Made by a program: the position numbers and the translations under genes. A stretch of 64,000 nt of DNA from Alphaproteobacteria bacterium (GTDB lineage: Bacteria > Pseudomonadota > Alphaproteobacteria > TMED109). Where the stretch lies: the NCBI GenBank assembly GCA_022825705.1, contig JAJDWH010000024.1, positions 168,469-232,468 of the forward strand, written 5' to 3'. The notes under the pieces are model-generated. The model searched no databases, was not told where the DNA came from, and saw nothing but the letters and a program-made list of their open reading frames with translations. This document shows positions 17,232 to 25,779 of the stretch, one piece after another (positions within the stretch are counted from its first letter, which is position 1; every line of letters begins with the position of its first letter).

Positions 17232-18491
17232 ATGGCCTCACGAGATGCGCCGGAATCCAAGGGCCCGGCTTCTTCCGCGCAGTCAGATCCATCCGCTGCC
17301 ACGGCTACGGCCCCAGCAGGCGCGAGCAAGGTCGAAGCCGTCGATGCAGAGACGAAGCAGACTGCCCAGGATGAGCAGGGTGACGGGAATGCTCGGAGCG
17401 GGAAGCGCGCGGGTCAGCCGTCAGTACCTTCATCCACTGGCGCAGGTCCGGGAGCAAGAAGCAAGCGGCGCGCATCCACTGCGGCTACTACGCGACAGCG
17501 ACCTCAATGGCCACGACTGGCCGTTATCGGGGTCGGTGTCGTCTTGGTGCTTGCCGCCATTGCTGTTGCCGTCTGGGAACTCCGGCGTCAATTCACGGCG
17601 TCAATTGAGGAGACCCGGACCTTGGACCTCCGCGTCGAGGAGCTTGAGCAGCAAGTGTCAACCATCGGGTCGCAAGCGCTGACCGACGCAGACATGCAGC
17701 AATTGGCCGTTCAGGTGGAGCGCCTCGCGGCCCAGCAGGACGACTTGGCGTTTCGGAGCGAGGTGGATGCACTCGGCGATTCGTTGGGCCGTCAGCTGCG
17801 CGCCGTCGAGGACAGGCTGGCTGCGCTGGTGCTGCTTCCAGGAACCGAGGCTGAGGCGATTGCGATAACTGGGCGATTCGCCGAGATTTCCCGCACGGTG
17901 GCGGCGGACAGAGCCTGGCTGCAAGCTGGCGTTCGCGCCCTGGCCACGGCCCGGATCCTGCGGTGGATCGGCACGGAAGTGGAGCAGGGCAGGCCCTACG
18001 CGGAGCCGCTGGCGCTGCTTCGCGAACTGGTTGGCGGCGATCCACAGACAACGGCCGCCCTCGCAGTGCTGACGTCGTACGCACCGACCGGGTTCGCAAC
18101 ACAGGCGGAACTGGCTCGCAAGTTCTCCGCCGCGGAGCCGGCGGCCCGTGCGGCGCTTGGAGACCCCTCGGCGACCGGCTTGGACAGGCTGCTCAACCGC
18201 GTGACCGGGCTGGTCGAGGTCCGACGGACGGAATTGCCGATGGGCGGATCGCCCGACTCGGTGCTGAGCCGGGTGAGTTTTCTCGTCGAAGCCGGCGATC
18301 TCAGGCGAGCCTGGCAAGAAAGCGGTGCGCTTCCGGAGGCGATTCAAGCCGAGCTCGCCGAGTGGCAACGCGAAGTGGAGGCGGTGCTGGCGGCAGACGA
18401 CGCCTTGCAGGCACTGGAACGCTATGCCGATGGGCAGCTTGCGGAGCTGGTCCGAAACGTGGAATTGGAACCCTTGCCGGGGTCACGATGA
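17232..18491 (+). CDS. Mic60/mitofilin homologue (COG4223)
   Basis: The 419-residue membrane protein starts at ATG 17232; an upstream in-frame GTG at 17181 adds residues without family character. The order is a disordered, Ala/Ser/Lys-rich cytoplasmic N-terminus (1-94), one transmembrane helix (about 96-115, IGVGVVLVLAAIAVAVW), a periplasmic coiled coil (125-210, with LRVEELEQQVSTIG), and a C-terminal helical mitofilin-like domain (250-410). This topology and the position directly before hemY are those of alphaproteobacterial Mic60, which bends the inner membrane and is the ancestor of the mitochondrial MICOS subunit. Family assignment rests on topology and neighbourhood; hemC and hemD, often upstream, are absent. 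Confidence 0.8.
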   Translation: MASRDAPESKGPASSAQSDPSAATATAPAGASKVEAVDAETKQTAQDEQGDGNARSGKRAGQPSVPSSTGAGPGARSKRRASTAATTRQRPQWPRLAVIGVGVVLVLAAIAVAVWELRRQFTASIEETRTLDLRVEELEQQVSTIGSQALTDADMQQLAVQVERLAAQQDDLAFRSEVDALGDSLGRQLRAVEDRLAALVLLPGTEAEAIAITGRFAEISRTVAADRAWLQAGVRALATARILRWIGTEVEQGRPYAEPLALLRELVGGDPQTTAALAVLTSYAPTGFATQAELARKFSAAEPAARAALGDPSATGLDRLLNRVTGLVEVRRTELPMGGSPDSVLSRVSFLVEAGDLRRAWQESGALPEAIQAELAEWQREVEAVLAADDALQALERYADGQLAELVRNVELEPLPGSR

Positions 18492-19852
18492 TTCGACTGC
18501 TGGTTCTGCTGGCGGTGCTGTCGGCTGTCGGAATGTCGGCCGCTTGGCTTGCCGAGGTGCCTGGTCAATTTCGTCTCCAATGGCAGGGATGGGAGGTCCG
18601 TGCCGCTCCCGGTCTGTTGGCGGCAGCGCTCGTGGTCTTGGCTGCGCTGGTGCTCGGCGCACTGTCATTGTTCAGGTTTTTGTGGGGTCTCCCGCGGCGG
18701 GTGATGACCGCGTGGCGGAACCAGCGGATACGGCGGGGATGGCGTTCACTGGAAACTGGCCTGACGGCAGCGGCGGGCGGCGACGAACGGGGCGTTCGCA
18801 ACGCTCTCAGGGGCGTGCGGGTGCTGCCCGCGGACGCACCACTGCGGCTGTTGCTCGAAGCGCAGGCGGCCATGCTTGTCGAGGATGCAGCCAGCGCTCA
18901 CGCTGCGTTCGAACGGATGGAGCACGGAGCTAGCACCAAGCTCGCGGCGCTCCGGGGCTTGGTCGCCGAGGTGCGGGAGCAGGGCCGGCTGGCTCAGGCC
19001 CTTGACCTCGCGGAACGTGCGGCCGACCAAGTGCCATCGCCGCGCTGGGCTCTGCAGGAGTGTCTGGACCTCAGCTTGCGGCTCCGTCGATGGGACCGGG
19101 CAAAGCAGGCCGTTTCCGCGATGCGGCGAAGCGGACACATGGACGAAGCGGCGGCGCGCCGAGCCCGCGGAGTGATCGCCGTCGAAGTGGCGAGGGCATG
19201 TCGTGCGGACCGGGATGCGGCCGGAGCACAACGGGCAGCAGCCGAAGCAGTTTCGATGCTACCCAAATTCGCCCCGGCAGCCGCAATTGCTGCAGAAGTA
19301 TGGTTGGATGCGGGGCGTTCGTCCCGGGCCGCACAGGTGATCCGTGCCGCTTGGAAATCGCAACCTCATCCCGACTTGGCGTTCCTGCTGCTGAGGGCAA
19401 GTGGGGCGGACGGTCCACTTGCCGGAGTCGGTCCGCTGGAGGAGTTGACCAAGTTGACCCCGGATACGATGGAGGGAAATCTCGCGTTGGCGGAGGTGGC
19501 TCTGCGTGCCAAGCTGTTTGGGGTTGCCCGCAAGTACCTTGAACTGGTGCGAGGAAGCCAGCATGACGAGCGCGTGTATCGGATACTTGCCGATCTGGAA
19601 CGGGTCAGCAACAACGATCCGGAGGCGGCGTCGAAGTGGCTGTCAGCGGCACTGGACGCGAAACCGGCGCCGACCTGGCTGTGCAACGCTTGTACCGAGG
19701 GATATCTGCGCTGGCAGGCGGTCTGTGACCGGTGCGGCTCGTTCGACCGCATCGCGTGGGGAGTGGATGGCGAGGACAGCATGCAGGCACCGGTCAGGCA
19801 ACTCCAGCGGCTGCCAGCCGAACCCGCCGCACTCGCTGGGGCAACACCATGA
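18488..19852 (+). CDS. hemY: HemY-like TPR protein
   Basis: The 454-residue product begins at ATG 18488, overlapping the Mic60 stop (ATGA). Two N-terminal membrane helices (about 1-20 and 38-65, LLAAALVVLAALVLGALSLF) are followed by tetratricopeptide-like helices in the HemY_N arrangement, for example RNALRGVRVLPADAPLRLLL. The C-terminus carries a zinc-ribbon-like pair, C399/C402 and C413/C416 (LCNACTEGY, AVCDRCGSFDRI), as in other alphaproteobacterial HemY. Despite its name, HemY's role in porphyrin metabolism is not established; a role in membrane organisation with Mic60 is suggested by the coupling. Confidence 0.85.
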   Translation: MIRLLVLLAVLSAVGMSAAWLAEVPGQFRLQWQGWEVRAAPGLLAAALVVLAALVLGALSLFRFLWGLPRRVMTAWRNQRIRRGWRSLETGLTAAAGGDERGVRNALRGVRVLPADAPLRLLLEAQAAMLVEDAASAHAAFERMEHGASTKLAALRGLVAEVREQGRLAQALDLAERAADQVPSPRWALQECLDLSLRLRRWDRAKQAVSAMRRSGHMDEAAARRARGVIAVEVARACRADRDAAGAQRAAAEAVSMLPKFAPAAAIAAEVWLDAGRSSRAAQVIRAAWKSQPHPDLAFLLLRASGADGPLAGVGPLEELTKLTPDTMEGNLALAEVALRAKLFGVARKYLELVRGSQHDERVYRILADLERVSNNDPEAASKWLSAALDAKPAPTWLCNACTEGYLRWQAVCDRCGSFDRIAWGVDGEDSMQAPVRQLQRLPAEPAALAGATP

Positions 19853-20346
19853 TTAGGCGGACATTTCTCTCCACGTTCCTGGCCATGCCCTGGGTTCTGG
19901 GTGCGAGCACGTCCGCGGCAGGTTCTATTGATCTCGTGGTCGTGGAAAAACGACAGCGCACACTTCGTCTCTTGCGCGGAGGTCGCACCGTTCGAACGTA
20001 CCGGATTGCACTCGGATTCAATCCCGAAGGCCACAAGTCGCGCGAGGGTGACGGGCAAACCCCAGAAGGTTTCTACCGGATAGACGGTTTTGTGGCAGAG
20101 AGCGCCTTCCATCGCGCGCTGCACATCAGCTATCCGAATGCATGGGATCGCCGCCGGGCAATGGAGTCGGGGTACGACCCCGGAGGCCAGATCATGATTC
20201 ATGGCCTTCCCAACGGTGTATCGGCCAAGGAAGTCGGCCATGGAAGCGAAGACTGGACCAACGGCTGCATTGCTGTCACGAATCAGGAAATTCGAGAGCT
20301 GGTGGCGTTGGTGCCGGTGGGTACACCGATCTTGATTCGGAAGTAG
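19849..20346 (+). CDS. L,D-transpeptidase (YkuD/ErfK family)
   Basis: The 165-residue product starts at ATG 19849, overlapping the hemY stop (ATGA). It has a basic N-terminus and hydrophobic signal (MIRRTFLSTFLAMPWVLGAS) with cleavage expected near ASTSAAG, placing it in the periplasm. The YkuD catalytic signature is present: IMIHGLPNG with the histidine, then DWTNGCIAVTN with the nucleophile Cys140. Such enzymes form 3-3 peptidoglycan crosslinks or attach proteins to peptidoglycan. The length is that of minimal YkuD-only proteins, with no LysM or peptidoglycan-binding domain. Confidence 0.9.
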   Translation: MIRRTFLSTFLAMPWVLGASTSAAGSIDLVVVEKRQRTLRLLRGGRTVRTYRIALGFNPEGHKSREGDGQTPEGFYRIDGFVAESAFHRALHISYPNAWDRRRAMESGYDPGGQIMIHGLPNGVSAKEVGHGSEDWTNGCIAVTNQEIRELVALVPVGTPILIRK

Positions 20347-20890
20347 GCGAGTGCCGTGCCGCCACGGTGACAACGGAGTCCGGTACCCGTGATGCTGCCT
20401 GGTACCGCAAACGCAGCTAGGTGCGGGCCTGGGGACTTCGATGCCCGCGAAGGGTTACCGACGGACGCACAAACGGATCTAGTCCGGGCGTACCTTAAGC
20501 CGCTCTGCCGCCAACCCGCACGTGCCGGACAGGCAGTGCCGGCGCTACCCGCGCAGGTCGTGGAGGTCCGACCGGGGCGGCAGTCAGTCCAGCCAGAACC
20601 CGAGGATGGAGGCTAGGAGCCGTCGCCAGAAGCTAAGCGGCCTGATGTCGGAGTCCTGCAAAGCAGGTCGCGCTGCCGACACCGCCAACACCCAATGACT
20701 GGGTGCGCTGGCCAGGCACGCTCAAGGACTCGCAGGCTTTGCTGTTTGCGGGCAGAGAAAAACGCGTGATTCCGGTGTTGGACCATTAGTTCCGGCGTCG
20801 ACGCCACCGGCTCCGGACACAGTAGGTCGAAGCGGGGACTTTGATCGGGGCTGCTGTACCGAATGCTCGTCAGCCGCCTTGATGCTGGCC
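20347..20890. other. Convergent intergenic region, no gene seen
   Basis: These 544 bases lie between convergent genes. A 75-codon plus-strand frame (20389-20616) has no ribosome-binding site and no protein-like composition. No intrinsic terminator with a T-run was found. Confidence 0.4.
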
Positions 20891-21778
20891 CTACTGAAGT
20901 GCCAAACGCTCCAGGAACGAGCGGGTTAACGACGCGCATTCTGCCGGCTGCTCCAGCTGTAGGAAGTGAGTCGACTCAGGCACGAAATCGTAATCCACGG
21001 CCGAGATTTGCCCAAGATCAAAACTAGGGAGGTACACGCTTCGGATCGTCGGATCCCCGCCGATGACCTTCGTCGGGCAGGAGAGCAGCTCGAGGTTGAG
21101 CAGTGGGAAAAAGCCCCGGGCATAGTCCATCAACTGGGCCTCGTATTCCCTGGGACAGCGGAGTTCAAAACCATCACCGCTCGCAGATGGTCGGAGGGTC
21201 GTTTCGGCCATCAACTCCTGCACGCCGGGCACGACTCGTGCGAACGTGGGAATTAGGTGAAGGAAGCTCGCAAACTCCTCCCGTGTTTTGAACTGATGAC
21301 CTCGCTTCCGGATCAGGGCAGCCGCGCGTTCAGCGGCATCATGCAGCTCTAGCTGACTCGCGCCAGGCTTGCATAACGGTGGGTCGAACAGCACGAGGGC
21401 GGAATATCGGTCGGTAAACGATAGGAGTGCCACGAGCGTGGACAGGGAGTGAAACACGCCTACCGTCGGTTTTCTCCCATAGTTACCGTCAATGGATTCG
21501 AGAATGAGGTCATGATCGTGCATGAGCGTCGGAATATTGTGCTTCCGCTGGGCGCTGACGCTGTTCCAGCCGTGGTTTCTGATGTCGTAGACGAATAGAT
21601 CGAAGTCGTCGGCCAGCAGTGTCCAGAAGGGATAGTAAAGATCAATGGCAAGGCCACTGCCATGGCTCAAGATGAGCCGGATGCTGGCTGCCGGATTGCC
21701 ATGCCGCCGGACCGTCGTGACTGTTTCGTCGTCAAGGGCAACATCGTGAACCGAAACGGGCTCCGGTAATTCCCACAT
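20891..21778 (-). CDS. Alpha/beta hydrolase, possible thioesterase
   Basis: The 295-residue product, from ATG 21778 (an in-frame TTG at 21838 would add 20 residues), has an alpha/beta-hydrolase fold: strand and oxyanion turn LILSHGSGLAIDLYYPFW, VYDIRNHGWNS, the nucleophile region TVGVFHSLSTLVALL, and a C-terminal catalytic-His segment ESTHFLQLEQP. The nucleophile elbow reads F-H-S-L-S instead of G-x-S-x-G, so both flanking glycines are replaced. It is 188 bases downstream of a free acyl carrier protein gene on the same strand, near the polyketide synthase, so it may release or edit acyl chains. That role is inference. Confidence 0.75.
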   Translation of the reverse strand: MWELPEPVSVHDVALDDETVTTVRRHGNPAASIRLILSHGSGLAIDLYYPFWTLLADDFDLFVYDIRNHGWNSVSAQRKHNIPTLMHDHDLILESIDGNYGRKPTVGVFHSLSTLVALLSFTDRYSALVLFDPPLCKPGASQLELHDAAERAAALIRKRGHQFKTREEFASFLHLIPTFARVVPGVQELMAETTLRPSASGDGFELRCPREYEAQLMDYARGFFPLLNLELLSCPTKVIGGDPTIRSVYLPSFDLGQISAVDYDFVPESTHFLQLEQPAECASLTRSFLERLALQ

Positions 21779-21966
21779 TGCTTCTATCGTTTCAATGCAA
21801 GGTGTGGCGTTCTCCCGGCGGTACTCTGCATTCAGCAAGACGCTCCCGGTAACATCCTCGCTGATTTGAGCCGAAAGTCACAACTGCCCCAGAAGACTGA
21901 GGCAGTTGGCTCGACTCACATGCTGCTACATCGTTGTCAGGAGCGACGGGTAGGTTCCGAGAATGG

Positions 21967-22197
21967 CTAGCCAGCCCGCGCTTGAATGTAGGCAACGACG
22001 TCCCGCAAAGTCCGGAACTGCAAGCAGTCCTCCGCGGCCATCTTTAGGTCGAATTCGTCGTTGACCTGCTTGAAGAAAGCCACCGCCTCTACTGAAGAGA
22101 CCCCAGTCTCATCAAACGCCCTGTCGAAATCCGGCTCATGATCCAGATCGAAATTGTCGTTGACAATCTGCCTTAGACGGTCTTCTGTTGACGCCAT
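21967..22197 (-). CDS. Free-standing acyl carrier protein
   Basis: The 76-residue product has the four-helix ACP pattern: MASTEDRLRQIVNDNFDL, DFDRAFDETGVSSVEAVAFFKQVNDEFDL and FRTLRDVVAYIQARAG. The phosphopantetheine site reads G-V-S-S-V-E, with the attachment serine kept but the usual preceding Asp of DSL replaced by Ser and the Leu by Val. A strong ribosome-binding site (GAAAGGAA) lies about ten bases upstream. It is not the housekeeping AcpP, which has DSLDTVEL. Possible partners are the adjacent hydrolase and the carrier-less terminal KS of the polyketide synthase; neither is proven. Confidence 0.8.
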   Translation of the reverse strand: MASTEDRLRQIVNDNFDLDHEPDFDRAFDETGVSSVEAVAFFKQVNDEFDLKMAAEDCLQFRTLRDVVAYIQARAG

Positions 22198-22966
22198 TTG
22201 CTTGGGTTCCTTTCTTTCCGTCGCTAAACGAGAGTGCGCGTCCCGGTTTCACCACTCGCCCACAAGAGATGGGATTCTGCAGTCTGAAATACGGCGATAT
22301 CCGGGATAGAAGTACTCGCAAAGTAACGTAATTTGACGACGCTCGCAAACAGACATGGGCTGAAGTATCAAGCTAACGTGGCGGTTCGATTCGGCGAACG
22401 GAGCGAGCAACGCACTCCCCCGTATGCACCAGTGGAGACGCGAAGAAGATAGAGATGCGCAGCAAACGGTATACAGGGAAATACCTCGATGTCGGCACCG
22501 ACTCGCTGTCTACCTGAACCTACGTCCCTCTCGCCAGTATGCATTGCCGTCGAACAGCGACGTAGTCTTCCGCCAGCGCTGATGGATTCTTGCACACCGA
22601 ACTCGGGCTCACCACCAACTGCTCACCGACCGCACGGGTCGTGCCTCTCGTTGCGATCTCCTCCGCCAGCCGTGCGCGCAGGTTCTTCCACATGGGGCCG
22701 GGCAGGGCTTCCCTCCATCGCTCCGACATCTGCCATGCCTTCTGCGTCATGCCGCTACATGTGGCAGGCACTGTTCCCTGTATCACTCGAAAAGTATCTC
22801 AAGTAGCAGCCAACCGAGATCTATAGGTTGTGCAGCGTTGTTTGTAATGTTTGAGACTCGGTCGCGATGAGCAGCAGAGAGGACGTGCCTGCACGCGTTG
22901 GTTTGCGATCATCGAGTGATCGGCACCGCTCGGGCTCCGCTACGTACGGCGCTGGTGGACATGTGT
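22198..22966. other. Long gap of lower GC, no supportable gene
   Basis: These 769 bases separate the ACP gene from the exporter. Short frames exist on both strands (for example 22520-22786 minus, 22898-23104 plus), but none has a ribosome-binding site or recognisable motifs. The GC content is visibly lower than in the flanks. It may be a decayed gene or an insertion scar. Confidence 0.4.
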
Positions 22967-24508
22967 TCAATCTCGTCGCAGCAGCAACGGCACCGCCGTG
23001 AACGCGCCTGCAAGAAAAAACAGCGCCAGGGCGATGTGGCCATCCTGGAAAGCGAGTTCATGCGCCTTCAACGAAAGGACGTCCCGAAGATAGCCCTCGG
23101 CTAGGCCAAGGCGCTCTCCCACCGGGAGGCCCGTGGTCTCCAGGAACATGAACAGCCTGTCACGAAGATCCGTGGAGACGAAATTGTCCGCAGTCTGACT
23201 GATCAGCAATTCGTGACTGTGTCCGGCGATGCGCGAATCCATGTAGATGGCGAGCGCATTGACCCCGATTGCCCCTCCCGTCATCCGAATGAAATAATTG
23301 GTGCCCGAGGCATAGGCCGCCAGTTCACGCGGTACGGCTTCCAGGGTGATCAGGCTCAGCGCCGGGTGAATCATGCTGAGGCCGATCCGACCGAGCGCAA
23401 TCAGCGCCGCCATCGTCCAGAACGTGGTAAGGATGCCGGTCCCGGCGAGCAGCCAGCAGGAACAGACAAGGATCAGCAGGCCTGACCCGATTGTGACGTA
23501 GGCCGGGAATTTGCCTGCAATTTGCCCGGCAAAGGGAAAGGCAATCAACATGACGATGCCCCCGGGCAGCAGCACCAGCCCGGACCCGAGCGGCGACAGA
23601 CCTTGGACGGTCTGCACCAGTACCGGGATGATGTAGAGAGTGCCGAACACGCCGGCCCCGAACACGAACGCGACGACCGCGGCAGCGACGTACTTCGGGT
23701 ACGTGAACAGCCGGAGCTGCAGGAGCGGATTGGGCGTGGACAGTTCCCGCAGGATGAAGGCAATCATCGCGCTCGCCGAGCCGAACAGCAGGAAAAAGAC
23801 CTGGTCGGTCGTCCAGCCGTCGCGTTGTCCGGCGCTGATGCCGGTGAGGAACAGCATGACCGACCCGACCACGAGCACGAAACTCACGGCGTTGAACGGG
23901 GTCCGGACGGCGTCTTCGTCGCGACCGGGAACAAAGCGTGATGCGAGGCAGGCCGCGACGAACATGACCGGGAGCGGAGCGGCGAGGACCATGCGCCAAT
24001 GCGCCTCCTCCATGATGAAACCGCCGATCAGCGGCCCGATCGCCGGCCCGAACACGATGCCCATGCCGTACCAGCCCATGGCCTTGCCGCGCGCTTCCGG
24101 AGGAAACGCCAAAAAGACGACGCTGAGCCCCAGCGGCTGGACCAGACCGGCGCACAGGCCCTGGGCGATCCGTGCCATGACCACGCCGGCAAAACTCGGT
24201 ACGTATTGGCCGAAGAGAGCGGCAACCGAGAAGACGGCCAACGTTCCCAGCAACACATTGCGCGGCCCGAACCGGGTCACCAGCGGGGCGTTCAGCAGCA
24301 TGCCCGCTGCCATGGCCGACAGGAACCCGGTGTAGATCCAGTGGGCCTGGTCCTGGCCGATCCCGAAGGTCCCCATGACGTCGGGGATCACCACGTTCCC
24401 CATCGTCGACGACATGACCGTCGCCAACGTGGCCAGCAAGACCGCCAGGAGGGTTCCCGTCCTGTGCAGGAAACCGCTGGGGGCGGGAGTGGCGGTTACG
24501 GCAGTCAC
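22967..24508 (-). CDS. EmrB-type MFS drug/metabolite exporter (DHA2 family)
   Basis: The 513-residue product has 14 predicted membrane helices. GTG 24508 is chosen as start because it overlaps (GTGA) the stop of the restored HlyD frame; the frame is open upstream to 24577. It carries DHA2 features: MGNVVIPDVMGTFGIGQDQAHWIYTGFL (motif D1 region), RFGPRNVLLG (motif A), RIAQGLCAGLVQPL (motif B) and GPAIGPLIGG (motif C). Such proton-driven pumps work with a HlyD/EmrA periplasmic adaptor to export hydrophobic compounds. Lying between the ACP gene and the polyketide synthase, it is a plausible exporter of its product. Confidence 0.88.
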   Translation of the reverse strand: MTAVTATPAPSGFLHRTGTLLAVLLATLATVMSSTMGNVVIPDVMGTFGIGQDQAHWIYTGFLSAMAAGMLLNAPLVTRFGPRNVLLGTLAVFSVAALFGQYVPSFAGVVMARIAQGLCAGLVQPLGLSVVFLAFPPEARGKAMGWYGMGIVFGPAIGPLIGGFIMEEAHWRMVLAAPLPVMFVAACLASRFVPGRDEDAVRTPFNAVSFVLVVGSVMLFLTGISAGQRDGWTTDQVFFLLFGSASAMIAFILRELSTPNPLLQLRLFTYPKYVAAAVVAFVFGAGVFGTLYIIPVLVQTVQGLSPLGSGLVLLPGGIVMLIAFPFAGQIAGKFPAYVTIGSGLLILVCSCWLLAGTGILTTFWTMAALIALGRIGLSMIHPALSLITLEAVPRELAAYASGTNYFIRMTGGAIGVNALAIYMDSRIAGHSHELLISQTADNFVSTDLRDRLFMFLETTGLPVGERLGLAEGYLRDVLSLKAHELAFQDGHIALALFFLAGAFTAVPLLLRRD

Positions 24509-25112
24509 GACCAGAACCCGTGGGCGGAGCCGTCGTTCACATACACCTCCACCATCACCCCGGTTTGAGGCGCCCATCGGGCAGCTGGCTGTTGATCCGC
24601 GCCTCGATTCGCCGGGTGACCGTCATGAACGTGCTCGAATCGTTGAGCCGCGGCAGCAGCGAGAACTGGCTGGTCGCCGCGTCTCCGATCCGGGTTATCC
24701 GACCCGCCACCTCGAGGTCAGGATCGGCTTCAATCTCAAGCCGCACTGGATGGCCGGCCGCCAGTCGCCCAGCCTCGGTCTTGCGGACGTTGGTCTGCAT
24801 CCAGATGTCCACCTGATCGTTCAGCACCAGCAGCCGCCCCCTTCCCAACATGTACTCCCCCGGCCATCGCGAACGAACCGCTGACCAACCGTCGATCGGG
24901 CTGGTGATCGCGAGGTCGGCGATGTCGATCTCGTGGCGCTGCCGGCGCGCCTCGATCTCCGCCGCCCGCGCCTCAAGCGTCACGCGCCCAGCCTGGCTGA
25001 CGCCCAACTCGGCCCAGTTGGTGACGGCTTCCTCCTGCAGCACGTGCGTCTTGATCCGTAGCAGGAGCTGATAGAAACCGACGTTCGGTTCCGATATCAA
25101 TGGTTCGTCCAA
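24505..25112 (-). pseudogene. HlyD/EmrA-type adaptor, truncated and frameshifted
   Basis: The open frame 24555-25112 (185 residues) matches the C-terminal half of an EmrA-like adaptor: coiled-coil end (RVTLEARAAEIEARR), barrel segment ADLAITSPIDGW, VDIWMQTNVRKTEAGRLAAGHPVRLEIEADPD and a FSLLPRLNDSSTF block equivalent to the family's LLPxxNATGN. The N-terminal membrane anchor, lipoyl half-motif and most of the hairpin are missing, and no continuation was found upstream. The frame ends prematurely at TGA 24555 after GRLKPG. One base out of register the typical ending continues as MVEVYVNDGSAHGFWS and stops at 24505-24507, overlapping the exporter start. One missing base near 24556 explains this; a sequencing error is possible. 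Confidence 0.75.
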
Positions 25113-25779
25113 ACTCGAATCGCCTAAGCAGGATAAGGTTTCTTCTGGTTCTCAGGAAGATCAATACTATACGGCAACAGGATCATCGTGTGCGAGAGCT
25201 TGCGCGCTACAATGTCGCGATTGCTTCGCGCTGGCACGACGCGGGAACTCGCGCGAGAGGCCTGGCAGGCCTCGGATATCGATCCGTGCCGGTTGGAGTT
25301 GAACTCCGCCAACACCTTCAGGCGGCTCGTCGGGGTATGTCTCCGTGCGCGCGGCCGAACCGTTGCCGGGGGCGCTGAAGAGATTGCGCGCGAGGTGTCG
25401 CCCTGTCGGACGTTCCATTCGTCACAACCGACTTCAGGAAATCCCGAACCGCCGCGCGCCACAAGACACTGCTGAGGATCACTCAGCGAGATCAAGAAGC
25501 GGAACACCTCCCGTGGCCAGTTGCATACAAGGAAGGCAGCGGGTGGGCCCTCAAGTTGTTCGTGCCGTATTGAAATGACAATGTGTGGGACAGGCTGGTG
25601 TTCTCGGCGATGCGTTCGACAAGGCACCCTCCGACTAGGAGGTATCACTCAGGCTGGCGCGCCGCTGCACATGGTCCGTCGCCTTCAGCAGTATCATGTT
25701 AAGGATATCTTGACGGTTCGAAGGACTGCGTCGGCGCCAGTCTGCGGGCAACAGCGCCCTTGACCGAGAAAGGATCGCG
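25113..25779. other. Gap between adaptor remnant and polyketide synthase
   Basis: These 667 bases contain overlapping frames on both strands (for example 25188-25475 plus, 25124-25648 minus) with no recognisable product. The region should contain the promoter of the polyketide synthase and the lost 5' part of the HlyD gene would be expected here. Only the ribosome-binding site GAGAAAGGA (25766-25774), five bases before ATG 25780, is clear. Confidence 0.5.

Noticed and set aside
22520..22786. Possible transposase or decayed gene remnant on the minus strand
   Set aside because: No catalytic motif, no terminal inverted repeats and no target duplication could be seen; composition alone is not enough.
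24555..24577. Extended N-terminus of the exporter from ATG 24577
   Set aside because: The added residues (MGASNRGDGGGVCERR) come from reading the end of the adaptor gene out of frame; GTG 24508 gives a normal start and the typical overlap.
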